From Pedococcus dokdonensis (GTDB lineage Bacteria; Actinomycetota; Actinomycetes; Actinomycetales; Dermatophilaceae), in assembly GCF_900104525.1 (NCBI RefSeq), contig NZ_LT629711.1, positions 2,604,001 through 2,668,000 on the forward strand: a stretch of 64,000 nucleotides of DNA, read 5' to 3'. Under the pieces are notes generated by a model that was not told where the DNA came from, searched no databases, and was given only the letters and a program-made list of their open reading frames with translations. Position numbers and translations under genes: made by a program. Shown here in pieces: positions 42,863-52,367 of this stretch (position 1 is its first letter; every line of letters starts with the position of its first letter).

Positions 42863-44262
42863 GCATCGAGACCCAGCTGCGCGAGGCCCTGTCGGCCCGT
42901 GCCGACGAGGTGGGCGGGTCCGTCGGCGACCCCTACGCGCGGGTGTCCGGCGCCATCGTCACGGACCGTCGGCGCCGGCGCACCGCCGCGCTGGCCGGTG
43001 TCGCGGCGGTGGCTGCCCTGGCCGTCGCGATCCCCAGCCTGTCCGGCACGGCCGGTCGGCACACGACGACGCCCGCGAGGACGACGACCCAGCTCGTTCC
43101 CGGACCGAGCGACCCGCGCTGGGGGTCGATGGCGACCTGGCCGACGAGGGGTTCGCTGGCCTCCGACACCGCGTTCGTCACCGAGGCAGGCGACCGTCTC
43201 GCGACGGGTGACCAGAACAACGTGCTGTATGCCGGCGAAGTGGGCGGGCGCCGTGTCGTCGTGTCCTGGTCGCTGTCCGTGGGGACCGACTCGCGCACCG
43301 AGCAGCTCCACCTCGGCATCGCGCCCAGCGGAGCCCCCGCCGAGGAGCTGGTCACCAGCGTGGCCGAGGGGGCCGCGGCTTCCCAGGACGTCGTGCTGGC
43401 CCGGCTGGGGATGCGCCCCGACTCCCCACTGCTCGTCCTGACGACCCCGGCGACCAGGTCCGGCGAGGTCTCGGCATCGGCCAGGGTGAATGCCGACGGC
43501 TCGGCGACCCGCACCCCCTGGCAGCGGTTCGACCTCACCGACGGCACCGGCGTCATCGACCTGCGGAACTCTCCGACCTTCCTCACCCGGGTGAAGGTCG
43601 GCGAGTACGACGGGCAGGCGACCGGCCTCGTCGACGGGGTGGGCGCGACGACCCAGCCGGCCATCTGCCTCGACCTGTGCAAGGACTTCGACGAGCGCTT
43701 CGTCGCGGCCACGACCTCCGGGGTCGCGCAGCAGCTCGGCGTCTCCGCCGACCAGGTCTCGACCACGCTCGTCTACTCGGGTCCGGCGGACGCCGTGGTC
43801 GCCGGTGCCGCTGGCGTCACCGATGCGACGGACGGAACGCTGCGGCTCGTCGTCGCCGACAGCCGGGTGGGTGATGCCCTGCTGCGCAGCGCACTGCTCG
43901 TGCACTCCGCGAAGGACGGCGCCGAGACCCAGGAGCTGCTCACCTCGGTGCCGCTGGACACCCGGGAGGGCCAGCCCGCTCCCTTTGTGCTGAAGGGGCT
44001 CCTGCCCGACGCAAAGCAGCTTCGCTACCAGGTCTTCGCTCCGGGGGCTGCCCAGGTGCAGCTCGTCTCGGACGTGCCGAGCATCTACCCGGACTCGGCC
44101 AAGGTCACCGTCACCCGCGACAGCGCGATCCTGACCACGCAGGGGCCGAGCGACGTCGAGTCGCCCTACCGGGTGGCGACCTACGACGCCTCGGGAGCGC
44201 TGACCGGCACCTGGCCGCTGGAGCCGCCGAGTCGCAACGACCCCTTCGACACCCAGCCGTGA
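42859..44262 (+). CDS. Single-pass membrane protein coupled to the SigE-family factor
   Basis: 467 aa. A cytoplasmic stretch of about 35 residues (MSIETQLREALSARADEVGG) leads to one membrane helix (TAALAGVAAVAALAVAIPSL) and a ~400-residue exterior part that I do not recognise. The layout (short inside part, one helix, large outside domain, overlap with a sigma gene) is that of a membrane anti-sigma factor, though no zinc-binding HxxxCxxC motif is present. Two cysteines close together outside (ICLDLCKDF) could form a disulfide. Confidence 0.6.
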   Translation: MSIETQLREALSARADEVGGSVGDPYARVSGAIVTDRRRRRTAALAGVAAVAALAVAIPSLSGTAGRHTTTPARTTTQLVPGPSDPRWGSMATWPTRGSLASDTAFVTEAGDRLATGDQNNVLYAGEVGGRRVVVSWSLSVGTDSRTEQLHLGIAPSGAPAEELVTSVAEGAAASQDVVLARLGMRPDSPLLVLTTPATRSGEVSASARVNADGSATRTPWQRFDLTDGTGVIDLRNSPTFLTRVKVGEYDGQATGLVDGVGATTQPAICLDLCKDFDERFVAATTSGVAQQLGVSADQVSTTLVYSGPADAVVAGAAGVTDATDGTLRLVVADSRVGDALLRSALLVHSAKDGAETQELLTSVPLDTREGQPAPFVLKGLLPDAKQLRYQVFAPGAAQVQLVSDVPSIYPDSAKVTVTRDSAILTTQGPSDVESPYRVATYDASGALTGTWPLEPPSRNDPFDTQP

Positions 44263-44278
44263 CAGCCGGTGACGCGGG

Positions 44279-45013
44279 TCAGCGGCCCTGGCTGGCGACC
44301 GCTGCAGCGGCCTCGGCGGCGGCCACCGGGTCGAGGTACTGAGCGGGCTCGGTCGGCAAGAAGTCGTCGCCGAGGGTGTAGACCAGCGGCTGGCCGGTCG
44401 GGATGTTGAGCGCGGCGATGTCCTCGTCGCTGATGCCGTCGAGGTGCTTGACCAGCGCGCGCAGGCTGTTGCCGTGGGCGGTGACGAGCACCGTCTCACC
44501 GGCCCGCAGGTCGTCCTGGATGGCGCCCTCCCAGTAGGGCATCATCCGGGCGATGACGTCCTTGAGGCACTCGGTGCGCGGCACCTCGATGCCGGCGTAG
44601 CGCGGGTCGTCGCTCTGGTCGAACTCCGAGCCGACCTCGATCGGCGGCGGCGGGGTGTCGAACGAGCGTCGCCACAGCATGAACTGCTCGTCGCCGTACT
44701 TGTCTCGGGTCGCGGCCTTGTCGAGGCCCTGGAGGGCGCCGTAGTGCCGCTCGTTGAGCCGCCAGTCGCGCCGCACCGGGATCCAGTGCCGGTCGGCGGC
44801 ATCCAGCGCCAGGTTGGCGGTCGTGATCGCGCGCCGCAGCACCGAGGTGTGCACGACCGTCGGCAGGACTCCCTTGTCCTTCAACAGCCGTCCGCCGTTG
44901 ACCGCCTCGGCCCGACCCTGGTCGTTGAGGTCGACGTCGACCCAGCCGGTGAAGAGGTTCTTGGCGTTCCAGTCGGAGTGCCCGTGGCGCAGCAGGATCA
45001 GCGTGTATGCCAT
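44279..45013 (-). CDS. gpmA: 2,3-bisphosphoglycerate-dependent phosphoglycerate mutase
   Basis: 244 aa. The catalytic histidine lies in [20 protein letters not shown] and the second in [40 protein letters not shown] and the [13 protein letters not shown] segment are diagnostic. It interconverts 3- and 2-phosphoglycerate in glycolysis. TAGGCT six bases before the ATG implies a leaderless transcript, and the start codon region ATGGCATAC includes a partial octamer. mshA-ybjN-gpm is a conserved actinomycete order. Confidence 0.93.
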   Translation of the reverse strand: MAYTLILLRHGHSDWNAKNLFTGWVDVDLNDQGRAEAVNGGRLLKDKGVLPTVVHTSVLRRAITTANLALDAADRHWIPVRRDWRLNERHYGALQGLDKAATRDKYGDEQFMLWRRSFDTPPPPIEVGSEFDQSDDPRYAGIEVPRTECLKDVIARMMPYWEGAIQDDLRAGETVLVTAHGNSLRALVKHLDGISDEDIAALNIPTGQPLVYTLGDDFLPTEPAQYLDPVAAAEAAAAVASQGR

Positions 45014-45019
45014 GCCGCC

Positions 45020-45025
45020 AGCCTA
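45020..45025 (-). promoter_or_regulatory. -10 element of gpmA (leaderless)
   Basis: TAGGCT on the minus strand, six bases before the ATG. Confidence 0.5.
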
Positions 45026-45063
45026 GCGAGCGCGCCAGCACCGTCCGAGCCGGTGGCCACGCC

Positions 45064-45594
45064 TCAGGACTCGGCCGGCCCGGGGTCGCCGTCGCGCTGC
45101 AGGATCGGGCGGAACGCCTCGAGGTTGCGCAGCGACTCACCCCGCGACACGCGCCAGTCCCACTCCTTGCGCATGCTCGTGATGAAGCCAATCGCCAGCA
45201 GCTCGTTGAAGTGCGAGTCCGCGGCCTCCAGCACGACCCCCAACAGCTGGTCGAGGTAGGCCGCGTCGACACCGCTTGCGGGCACCCGCCCGGTGACGTA
45301 GACGTCACCGGCCTGGTCGATCGAGTAGGCCAGCCCGGGCAGGCGGAGGTTCTTGCGCAGGAGGTAGCGGTAGAACGTCTCATGGTCCTCGTCGGGGTTG
45401 CGCATGACGAACGCGGAGACCGAGAGGGTGTCGCCCGCGACCACCAGCGAGACCACCGTCTTGAGCTTCTTCTCGCCCGGCAGGGTGAGCACGAGCTCGC
45501 CGTCGCGGGCACCGCCCTCCCACTCGATCCCGGCGTCGGCGAGGTAGTCCTGGACCACCGACAGCAGCGCGGAGGTGCCGGCAGCAGAGGTCAC
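45064..45594 (-). CDS. YbjN-domain protein
   Basis: 176 aa. It resembles the YbjN / type III chaperone-like fold: [60 protein letters not shown], and a C-terminal helix. These are putative sensory or chaperone proteins. It overlaps mshA by four bases and follows it, as in many actinomycetes, so a link to mycothiol biosynthesis or its control is possible but unproven. Confidence 0.8.
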   Translation of the reverse strand: MTSAAGTSALLSVVQDYLADAGIEWEGGARDGELVLTLPGEKKLKTVVSLVVAGDTLSVSAFVMRNPDEDHETFYRYLLRKNLRLPGLAYSIDQAGDVYVTGRVPASGVDAAYLDQLLGVVLEAADSHFNELLAIGFITSMRKEWDWRVSRGESLRNLEAFRPILQRDGDPGPAES

Positions 45595-46904
45595 GGGACG
45601 ACCGCCGCGGGGATGCCGGCCAGCACGCCGTTGGGCGATGGGGCGTCCTTGGACTGGGCCCGCGCGCGACAGGCCTCGACGTAGACCTCATAGAGGCGCT
45701 CGGTGGTGCGGTCCCAGCCGAACAACGCAGCGTGCTCGATGGCCTTGCGGCTCAACGCTTCTCGTTGCTGCGGGTCGATCAGGAGCTGTTCGAGGGCGAG
45801 CGACCAGACGTGGGGGTCGTGGCCCTGCACGAGCACTCCGGCGTCGCCGACGGCGGTGGGCAGTCCACCCACGTCAGCGGCCACCACGGGCGTGCCGCAC
45901 GCCTGTGCCTCCACCGCGACGAGCCCGAACGACTCGGAGTGCGAGGGCACGGCTACGAGGTCGGCGGCGCGGTACCAGTCGGCGAGCTCGTCGCGCGGCA
46001 CCGGTGGCACGAACCGGACCTGGGCGCTGATGCCGAGCCCCTCGGCGAGCTCCTGGAGGCCGCGGGGATGGGCCAGGCCAGAGCCGGACGGGCCACCCAG
46101 CACCGCGACGACGAGCTCACCGGCCCAGTCGGGGTGCCGGCCCAACAGCTCGGCGGCCGCCTTGACCAGCACCTCGGGCGCCTTCAGGGGCTGGAGGCGC
46201 CCGACGAAGAGCAGCACCTTGGCGTCCTGGGGCAGCCCCACGGCGGCACGCGCCGCCCGTGGGTCACCCGGCGAGAACAACGACAGGTCCACCCCGGGAG
46301 GCACGACGACCACCTTGTCGGGGTCCGCGGCATACAGGTCGATCAGCTCGTTGCGCTCGCCCAGGGTGTTGGCGATCAGGCGGTCGGCGGCCTCCACCAC
46401 CTGGACCTCGCCGATCTCGCGGCCGGGCGGTTCAGGGGTGTCGCCCTCGGCGAGGTGCTGGTTCTTCACGCGGGCCATCGTGTGCATGGTGTGCACGAGC
46501 GGCACCTGCCAGCGGTCTGCGGCGAGCCAGCCGACCTGCCCCGAGAGCCAGTAGTGCGAGTGCACCAGGCTGTAGTGGCCCTCCGGCTCGTGCGCCCCGG
46601 TGCGCATCACGCCGGCAGCGAAGGCGCACAGCTGGCCGGGCAGGTCGTCCTTGCCGAGGCCCTCGTAGGGGCCGGCCGTCACGTGGCGCACGGTGACGCC
46701 GGGTTCCACCTGGACCGTCGGCGGCAGGTCGGCCGTCGTCGTCCGGGTGAAGATCTCGACCTCCACGCCCCGCTTGGCGAGCTGGTGGGCCACCTCGACG
46801 ACGTAGACGTTCATGCCGCCCGCGTCACCGGTGCCGGGCTGCTCCAACGGGGAGGTGTGGACACTGAGCATCGCGACACGGTCGATGCGGTCGCAGCAGC
46901 CCAT
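45591..46904 (-). CDS. mshA: D-inositol-3-phosphate N-acetylglucosaminyltransferase
   Basis: 437 aa. GT-B glycosyltransferase: [20 protein letters not shown] followed by [20 protein letters not shown] is the MshA start with its glycine-rich donor/acceptor loop; [20 protein letters not shown] and the C-terminal [20 protein letters not shown] hold the nucleotide-sugar EX7E motif. It joins GlcNAc to inositol phosphate, the first step of mycothiol synthesis. YbjN follows coupled. CAGACT lies six bases before the ATG. Confidence 0.93.
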   Translation of the reverse strand: MGCCDRIDRVAMLSVHTSPLEQPGTGDAGGMNVYVVEVAHQLAKRGVEVEIFTRTTTADLPPTVQVEPGVTVRHVTAGPYEGLGKDDLPGQLCAFAAGVMRTGAHEPEGHYSLVHSHYWLSGQVGWLAADRWQVPLVHTMHTMARVKNQHLAEGDTPEPPGREIGEVQVVEAADRLIANTLGERNELIDLYAADPDKVVVVPPGVDLSLFSPGDPRAARAAVGLPQDAKVLLFVGRLQPLKAPEVLVKAAAELLGRHPDWAGELVVAVLGGPSGSGLAHPRGLQELAEGLGISAQVRFVPPVPRDELADWYRAADLVAVPSHSESFGLVAVEAQACGTPVVAADVGGLPTAVGDAGVLVQGHDPHVWSLALEQLLIDPQQREALSRKAIEHAALFGWDRTTERLYEVYVEACRARAQSKDAPSPNGVLAGIPAAVVP

Positions 46905-46934
46905 GTCGCGAGTCTGCCACGCGGTCCCGAGGGG

Positions 46935-47759
46935 CTACGAGGTGGAGGTCGGGACGGGGCGTGCCTGGGACGAGACGGTGAGGAAGCACCCGTCGGTCCA
47001 GACGTGGATGTCGGTGCGTCCCTCGGCACGGATGTCGACGCCGCGGGCGACCCGCTGGGGGCCGATCCCCACGTCGGTGCCCAGAAGGGTGGAGAACACC
47101 GCCCGCCCCTCGACCGCCCCGGGGTCGACCCACGCGGCGGAGTTGCGCAGGTTCACGGCCGGCAGTCCTGGCCGGATGCCGATCGTCTGCGGCTCGCGGT
47201 TCAGGTGCCAGACGATGCCGTCGGCGCCGATGACGGAGGCGCCGACCCGGACGACCCCACCACCCGCCTCGATCCGCAGGGTCAGCGGCAACGTGCGCGA
47301 CCCGTCCCCGACCGTGCCCAGGTAGGTGGCCCGCCCGGGCAGGAAGACCAGCTCGGTGATGGTGACGTTGTCGAACCGCCGGGTGACCCGCTCGCGGGTG
47401 TGACCGTCGGAGCCGGTGGTCGCGTCGCCCTCCACCGCAGACAACATCGACCCACCGATCACGGTCTGCAGGAGCAACGAGCTGTCCCGGTTGACGCGGA
47501 GGCCGTCCGAGTAGAGCGAGACGGTCACCCCACCGCCGAGGGTCGCGACACCCTTCGCGTCGGCCCCGACGGTCAGCAGGCCCGGGGGCACGTCGACGAA
47601 GCCCTCGCCGCGCCCGACCCACCCGGGCACGCTGGTGGCCAGCCCGAGCAGGCCCAGCGCGAGCAGCGAGGCCACGAGGGCGACCATGCTGCGGCTGACG
47701 TCGCGCCTGCGCCACCTGACCAGGCGGTTCCTCAGCAGCTGAGTCGCACCCGGGGTCAC
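46935..47759 (-). CDS. Membrane-anchored protein of unknown function
   Basis: 274 aa from the GTG at 47759 (VTPGATQLLRNRLVRWRRRD). A basic start, one membrane helix (SMVALVASLLALGLLGLATS), then an exterior beta-rich domain (VTVSLYSDGLRVNRDSSLLL, ITELVFLPGRATYLGTVGDG, IRPGLPAVNLRNSAAWVDPG). No named domain is recognised. It is divergent from a methyltransferase gene and 30 bases downstream lies mshA, so it may be transcribed into mshA. Confidence 0.6.
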   Translation of the reverse strand: MTPGATQLLRNRLVRWRRRDVSRSMVALVASLLALGLLGLATSVPGWVGRGEGFVDVPPGLLTVGADAKGVATLGGGVTVSLYSDGLRVNRDSSLLLQTVIGGSMLSAVEGDATTGSDGHTRERVTRRFDNVTITELVFLPGRATYLGTVGDGSRTLPLTLRIEAGGGVVRVGASVIGADGIVWHLNREPQTIGIRPGLPAVNLRNSAAWVDPGAVEGRAVFSTLLGTDVGIGPQRVARGVDIRAEGRTDIHVWTDGCFLTVSSQARPVPTSTS

Positions 47760-47801
47760 CCACAGAGGATGGCAGACCGGCCCGGGTGTCGCTGCGCCAC
47801 C

Positions 47802-47807
47802 TACGCT
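47802..47807 (+). promoter_or_regulatory. -10 element of the methyltransferase gene (leaderless)
   Basis: TACGCT, six bases before the GTG at 47814. Confidence 0.5.
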
Positions 47808-47813
47808 GGGGTG

Positions 47814-48605
47814 GTGGCTCAGCAACGCCCGGTGGGCACGATCACCCGCGGCACCACCAACCCCAACCGGCTGCGTCGCGTCGACCGGTGGCTGGCCGGC
47901 CCCGAGGCCTGGCGGCTGCGCCGGTCACCGACGGCGCCGGTCGTGGTCGACCTCGGGTATGGCGCGTCGCCGGTCACCGCGGTCGAGCTGCACGACCGGC
48001 TGCGGCGGGTCCGCCCGGACGTCGAGGTGGTCGGCATCGAGATCGAACCGGACCGGGTGGCGCTCGGCGCACCGCTCGAGCGCGACGGGCTGTCGTTCCG
48101 GCTCGGCGGATTCGAGGTGCCGCTGGACGGGCGCGACGCCACGGTGGTGCGGGCCTTCAACGTGCTGCGGCAGTACGACGAGTCCGAGGTGGCCGCGGCC
48201 TGGGCGACCGTGCAGTCGCGGCTCACACCGGACGGCCTGCTCGTCGACGGCACCTGCGACGAGCTCGGCCGCCGCAGCGCCTGGATCGCGGTCGACCGCT
48301 CGGGCCCGGTGTCGCTCAGCCTCTCGTGGCGGCTGCGTGGGCTGGACCGCCCCTCCGACATCGCCGAGCGGCTGCCCAAGTCCCTCATCCACCGCAACGT
48401 CGACGGCGAACCCGTGCGCGACTGGCTGCAGGCCCTCGACCAGGCCTGGCTGCGGGCCGCCCACCAGGCCAGCTTCGGGGTTCGGCAGCGCTTCCTGGCG
48501 ACTGTCGATTCGGTGCGTGACCAGGGTTGGCCGGTGCTCGACGGACCCAGCCGCTGGCGGCTCGGCGAGGTCACCGTCGATTGGTCGGCCGTCGCCCCGG
48601 GCTGA
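47814..48605 (+). CDS. Class I SAM-dependent methyltransferase-like protein
   Basis: 263 aa from the GTG at 47814. The glycine-rich SAM loop is VVVDLGYGASPVTAVELHDR, with the acidic residue at the end of strand 2 in VVGIEIEPDRVALGAP, and a motif IV-like VRAFNVLRQYDESEV. The C-terminal half is less typical. Substrate unknown. It lies head to head with the anchored protein at 46935. Confidence 0.75.
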   Translation: MAQQRPVGTITRGTTNPNRLRRVDRWLAGPEAWRLRRSPTAPVVVDLGYGASPVTAVELHDRLRRVRPDVEVVGIEIEPDRVALGAPLERDGLSFRLGGFEVPLDGRDATVVRAFNVLRQYDESEVAAAWATVQSRLTPDGLLVDGTCDELGRRSAWIAVDRSGPVSLSLSWRLRGLDRPSDIAERLPKSLIHRNVDGEPVRDWLQALDQAWLRAAHQASFGVRQRFLATVDSVRDQGWPVLDGPSRWRLGEVTVDWSAVAPG

Positions 48606-48620
48606 GCCGGTCAGCCGTCG

Positions 48621-49010
48621 TCAGTCGTCGCGGGCGTAGTCGTCCTCGAGCCGCACGATGTCGGCCTCGTCGAACTCTCCGTAGGCGATCTCGAGCAACC
48701 GCCCGGTGCGCTCACCACGGTTCGCCATCCGGTGCACCGCGTTGCACGGCACCCAGACCGACTCCCCCGGCGCGGCGCTCCACGTGCGCTCGCCGACGGT
48801 CACCTCGATCGGGACGTCGAGCACCTGCCAGAACTCGCCGCGGTGGTCGTGCGTCTGCAGCGAGAGCCGGTGACCGGGCTCGACGGTGATGATCTTGACG
48901 GTGACGCGCTCGTTCGAGACGAACTGCTGGAACCGCCCCCACGGGCGCTCCTGCGTGAAGATGCCGTCCCGCGGGTCGGCCATTGCGGCCACGTCGGCCT
49001 GCTCGGTCAT
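48621..49010 (-). CDS. Cupin-domain protein, mannose-6-phosphate isomerase type II-like
   Basis: 129 aa from the ATG at 49010 with GGAAGAG upstream. It aligns with the C-terminal cupin of type II phosphomannose isomerases: ERPWGRFQQFVSNERVTVKI, PGHRLSLQTHDHRGEFWQVL (metal ligands) and WVPCNAVHRMANRGERTGRL. The nucleotidyltransferase part is absent. It may isomerise a sugar phosphate or act as a sugar-binding regulator. Confidence 0.8.
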   Translation of the reverse strand: MTEQADVAAMADPRDGIFTQERPWGRFQQFVSNERVTVKIITVEPGHRLSLQTHDHRGEFWQVLDVPIEVTVGERTWSAAPGESVWVPCNAVHRMANRGERTGRLLEIAYGEFDEADIVRLEDDYARDD

Positions 49011-49098
49011 GCTCTTCCCTCCGTCGTGCTGGTTCCCCATCAGACGCGCTCGGCCGCCGAAGGTGTCGTCCCGTCGCAGTCGGACTGCCGTCCGGGGT

Positions 49099-49434
49099 TC
49101 ACCACGGCCCGTAGGGTCCCATGTGCTGGCCACCGCGACCACCGCCACTGACCTGACGGAGGGCGGGTCGCACGTCGGCCATGTAGATCGCCGCCGCGAC
49201 GACGGCGATCAGCCCGATCGAGAAGGTCAGGTTGGATCCGATCGACACGAAGCCGAGCAGCGTCGCGACACCGAGGATGATCGACCAGAACTGCTTCGTG
49301 CGCTTGCCCGCCGCCACGAACGCGTCCGGACGGTGCCGCACCGCGTCGACGAGTGCGAACACCTCGAGGGCGAAAGCGGCCACGCCCAGCAGCAGCGTGA
49401 CGATGCCTTGAGCGGTGAACAATCCGGAGAACAT
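49099..49434 (-). CDS. DUF2516 membrane protein
   Basis: 111 aa with three hydrophobic helices: VTLLLGVAAFALEVFALVDA, FWSIILGVATLLGFVSIGSN and GLIAVVAAAIYMADVRPALR. The VDAVRHRPDAFVAAGKRTKQ loop is typical of DUF2516. In mycobacteria the DUF2516 gene directly follows hbhA; here the HBHA-like gene lies 3 kb away. TAGGCT six bases before the ATG suggests a leaderless transcript. Confidence 0.82.
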   Translation of the reverse strand: MFSGLFTAQGIVTLLLGVAAFALEVFALVDAVRHRPDAFVAAGKRTKQFWSIILGVATLLGFVSIGSNLTFSIGLIAVVAAAIYMADVRPALRQVSGGGRGGQHMGPYGPW

Positions 49435-49440
49435 GGGGAC

Positions 49441-49446
49441 AGCCTA
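49441..49446 (-). promoter_or_regulatory. -10 element of the DUF2516 gene (leaderless)
   Basis: TAGGCT on the minus strand, six bases before the ATG at 49434. Confidence 0.5.
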
Positions 49447-49469
49447 CGGGTCCGAGGAGCCCCGCACGG

Positions 49470-49895
49470 TCAGACCTCGACCACCAGCGTGACCGGACCG
49501 TCGTTGACGAGGCTGACTTCCATCATCGCGCCGAACCTCCCCGTCGCGACCTCGATCCCCCGCTCCCGCAGCGCCGCCACGAGGGCATCCACGAGGGGCT
49601 CGGCGACCGGCCCGGGAGCGGCCGCACCCCACGACGGCCGACGCCCCTTGCGGGTGTCGGCGTAGAGCGTGAACTGGCTGACCACCAGCACCGGCGCGCC
49701 CTCGTCGACGACGGACCGCTCGTCCCGCAGGATCCGCAGGTCGCCGATCTTGCGCGCCAGCGCGCTCACCTGGTCGGGCCCGTCGTCGTGGGTCACGCCG
49801 ACCAGCGCGAGCAGGCCCGGGCGCTCGATCGACCCGATCACCTCGCCGTCGACGCTGACCGAGGCACTGGTCACGCGTTGCAGGACGGCACGCAC
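49470..49895 (-). CDS. dtd: D-aminoacyl-tRNA deacylase
   Basis: 141 aa. It has the Dtd start [20 protein letters not shown], the active-site [17 protein letters not shown] and the C-terminal [16 protein letters not shown] with the cross-subunit NxGPVT motif. It removes D-amino acids wrongly attached to tRNA. It follows the asparaginase gene by 15 bases and is probably co-transcribed. Confidence 0.93.
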   Translation of the reverse strand: MRAVLQRVTSASVSVDGEVIGSIERPGLLALVGVTHDDGPDQVSALARKIGDLRILRDERSVVDEGAPVLVVSQFTLYADTRKGRRPSWGAAAPGPVAEPLVDALVAALRERGIEVATGRFGAMMEVSLVNDGPVTLVVEV

Positions 49896-49910
49896 GTCGG
49901 GGCGCTCGCG

Positions 49911-50903
49911 TCAGAGGTTGACGGCGACGATGGCACCGACCGGCTCGCCGTGCCCGAGCACCGGAGAGTGCTCGAGCTGGGCCAGGGCCGCCGACTCCAC
50001 GCCGATCCGCCGCAGGGCAGCCGCGAGGATCACCGGCTTCGCCCGCGGGTAGCCGTCGGCGACCTTGACGGCGACGCCGCGCCCGTCAGCCAGCCCCACG
50101 GCATACACGGACTCGGCACCGTCCTTGGCGATCAGCCCGGGCGTCGCCTCGATGAGCGCGGTGACGTCGCGGCCGGTGCCGCCGAGGTAGGCCGGGTTGT
50201 CGCGGATCGCGTCGGCGACCTCGGCCTCGTGGGTGCCCGGCTCGGCGGACGCCATCCGGCCGAACGCGCGGGCCAGCCCGGCCAGGGTCACCGCCATGAC
50301 GGGGGCGCCACAGCCGTCGACGGCGACCGCGGTGATCTCGTCGCCGGTGAGCTCGGCGAGGGTCTGCGCGATGGCCTGCTGGAGCGGGTGGTCGGCGTCG
50401 CGGTAGGTCGCGGTGTCCCAGCCGTTCACGACGCAGGTGGCGAGCATCGCGGCGTGCTTGCCCGAGCAGTTCTGGGTGATCGGAAGCTGGCCCCCGCCGG
50501 AGCGCAGCACCGCTTCACGGGCCTCCTCGTTCACCGGGTAGTCGGGGGTGTTCTGGAGCGCCCCCTCGGTCAGCCCGACGGACGCGAGCATCTCGCGCAC
50601 CGCCGCGACGTGGAAGTCCTCGCCCGAGTGGCTGGCGGAGGCGAGCGCGAGGTGCGCCGACGGCATGCGCAGGCCGGCCCGCACCATGGCGAGCGTCTGG
50701 ACCGGCTTGTTGGACGACCTCGGGAAGACCGGGTCGTCGACCGCGCCCAGGGCGAGCAGGTGGCTGCCGTCAGCAGCGGTCGCAACCACCGACGCCCGGT
50801 GGGCCGACTCCACGAAGCCACCCCGCACGTAGTGCGCGAGGACCGGTGCCTGGTCGAGGGCGGGAGGGGTCTGGCTGGACGGCGGGGTATGCGGCGTGCT
50901 CAC
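49911..50903 (-). CDS. Asparaginase, Rhizobium AnsA-type
   Basis: 330 aa, GTG start. The catalytic region includes PVFPRSSNKPVQTLAMV with the Ser-Lys pair, ITQNCSGKHAAMLATCVVNG, and AVAVDGCGAPVMAVTLAGLA, the signature set of the thermolabile asparaginase (AnsA of Rhizobium etli) family. It hydrolyses asparagine to aspartate and ammonia in the cytosol. TAGGCT six bases before the start suggests leaderless expression. GlnR, the nitrogen regulator, is encoded at 60 kb. Confidence 0.88.
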   Translation of the reverse strand: MSTPHTPPSSQTPPALDQAPVLAHYVRGGFVESAHRASVVATAADGSHLLALGAVDDPVFPRSSNKPVQTLAMVRAGLRMPSAHLALASASHSGEDFHVAAVREMLASVGLTEGALQNTPDYPVNEEAREAVLRSGGGQLPITQNCSGKHAAMLATCVVNGWDTATYRDADHPLQQAIAQTLAELTGDEITAVAVDGCGAPVMAVTLAGLARAFGRMASAEPGTHEAEVADAIRDNPAYLGGTGRDVTALIEATPGLIAKDGAESVYAVGLADGRGVAVKVADGYPRAKPVILAAALRRIGVESAALAQLEHSPVLGHGEPVGAIVAVNL

Positions 50904-50909
50904 CGTCCG

Positions 50910-50915
50910 AGCCTA
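50910..50915 (-). promoter_or_regulatory. -10 element of the asparaginase gene (leaderless)
   Basis: TAGGCT on the minus strand, six bases before the GTG at 50903. Confidence 0.5.
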
Positions 50916-51002
50916 GCCACCGACCCCGCAGGGGTGGCGCCGGGGACGAAGACGTCCGGTTTGCGGCCTGCCGCACGGCTGCTGGGCGTGCCACGCTGGC
51001 TC

Positions 51003-52364
51003 ATGGCCATCAACTCGGGGAAGGGCTACTCGGCCGGCGCCTTCGCGCTCGAGCTCGAGGGAAAGCTCGTGGGGTTCGTGCGCAGCGTCGAAGGTGGAGG
51101 CGTTCGGGGCGACGTCGTCCACGAGCCACCGGGCCCCGACGGGGTCGTGCACAAGCACCTGGGTGGGGTGCGGTACGACGACATCGTCGTCACCAGTGCG
51201 CTCCCGGAGGGCGACTGGGCTGCCTGGCTGACCGCCTTCCTCGAGGGCAAGGCCCCCCAGCACGACGGCGCCGTCATCTTCCTCAACTACAGCTACCAAC
51301 CGGTCCGGCGACTGGAGTTCCGGCACGCCACCATCGTGTCCCTGACCTTCCCCGAGCTCGACGCGGCGGGCAAGACAGCCGGCTACCTGACCGTGACGCT
51401 GCGTCCCGAGGAGGTCGTCGAGTCCCCGGCGACCGGCTCGGTCAAGGCGACGAGCACGAAGTCGCAACCCTGGGCGACCTCACGCTTCAGGGTCGAGATC
51501 CCCGGGGTCGACTGCACCCGGGTGAGCTCGGTCGGCGCCCTCACCGTGTCGCAGACGGTCGTCGAGGACGCCGTCGGCACGGTGCGCACCCCCACCCGGG
51601 CCGCGGGCCCCCTCGAGGTCGGCGACCTCGTGCTCACGGTCTCGCAGCTGGGTGCGGCCGACTTCACCCGGTGGGCCGACGACTTCATCGTCAAGGGCAA
51701 CAACAGCGCCCGCGACGAGAAGACGGCGACGGTGTCGCTGCTGACGCAGAACCTCAAGGACACCGTCTTCTCCTTCACGCTCAAGGGGGTCGGCATCCAC
51801 CGCCTCGACCCGACCAAGAAGGTCCAGGACGTCGAGGCGATCTCGCGCTTCACCGCCGAGCTGTACTGCGAGCAGATCGAGCTCGACCTGCCCAAGAGCG
51901 AGGCGGCCCCGCCGACCTCGACGCCGAGCAGCACCCCGCCCCGCACGGAGGCCACCGATCGCTCCGCTCCCGGTCGATCGATCCTGGCCGCCCTGGGGGA
52001 GCGTCGTCTCGAGCCGCTCGACGTGGCACGGCGGCTGGTCGCCACCGGCGAGTCCGCGACTGCACCGTCCGACGCGGATGCCCAACGCCAGCGCGGCGCC
52101 CAGCTGGGTGCGGTCTGGGCGCAGCGCGTGGCCTCCCTGGACGAGCTGACCCGCCTCGCGGCGGCGGCCAGGGGCGACTGGACGGCCATCGCCCTGCCCG
52201 AAGGACACTCGTTGCTCGAGGTCCTCCAGGACGCCGAGGTCGTACCGGGCGGGCACGACGGCGCCCTCGACCTCGCTCGCGACTCGTTCGTGGAGGGTCT
52301 GGTGGACGGCGCCGCCGACACCTACGTGGAGGTGCGGGCCCACCTCGACCGCCCCGACGCATGA
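51003..52364 (+). CDS. Orphan protein with two phage tail-tube-like (T4 gp19-like) domains
   Basis: 453 aa from the ATG at 51003. Residues about 8-140 (SAGAFALELEGKLVGFVRSV, VTSALPEGDWAAWLTAFLEG, IFLNYSYQPVRRLEFRHATI) look like a gp19-type tail-tube fold. Residues about 155-298 repeat it (TSRFRVEIPGVDCTRVSSVG, LTVSQLGAADFTRWADDFIV, FSFTLKGVGIHRLDPTKKVQ). A Ser/Thr/Pro linker then joins a helical C-terminus. Tube proteins normally form hexameric rings in contractile phage tails or injection systems, yet no sheath, baseplate or spike gene adjoins. The function of a lone duplicated ring protein is unknown. Fold assignment is by eye. Confidence 0.6.
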   Translation: MAINSGKGYSAGAFALELEGKLVGFVRSVEGGGVRGDVVHEPPGPDGVVHKHLGGVRYDDIVVTSALPEGDWAAWLTAFLEGKAPQHDGAVIFLNYSYQPVRRLEFRHATIVSLTFPELDAAGKTAGYLTVTLRPEEVVESPATGSVKATSTKSQPWATSRFRVEIPGVDCTRVSSVGALTVSQTVVEDAVGTVRTPTRAAGPLEVGDLVLTVSQLGAADFTRWADDFIVKGNNSARDEKTATVSLLTQNLKDTVFSFTLKGVGIHRLDPTKKVQDVEAISRFTAELYCEQIELDLPKSEAAPPTSTPSSTPPRTEATDRSAPGRSILAALGERRLEPLDVARRLVATGESATAPSDADAQRQRGAQLGAVWAQRVASLDELTRLAAAARGDWTAIALPEGHSLLEVLQDAEVVPGGHDGALDLARDSFVEGLVDGAADTYVEVRAHLDRPDA

Positions 52365-52367
52365 TGC

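Noticed and set aside
45732..48605. A 957-codon open frame on the plus strand through mshA and its neighbour
   Set aside because: It runs antisense to mshA and the 46935-47759 gene, has shadow composition rich in Arg, His, Gly and Asp, and no domain. Only its last part (47814-48605) is a real gene.
51003..52364. A complete phage tail, tailocin or type VI cluster
   Set aside because: Only one tube-like protein is present; flanking genes are an asparaginase and an HBHA-like protein on the other strand.
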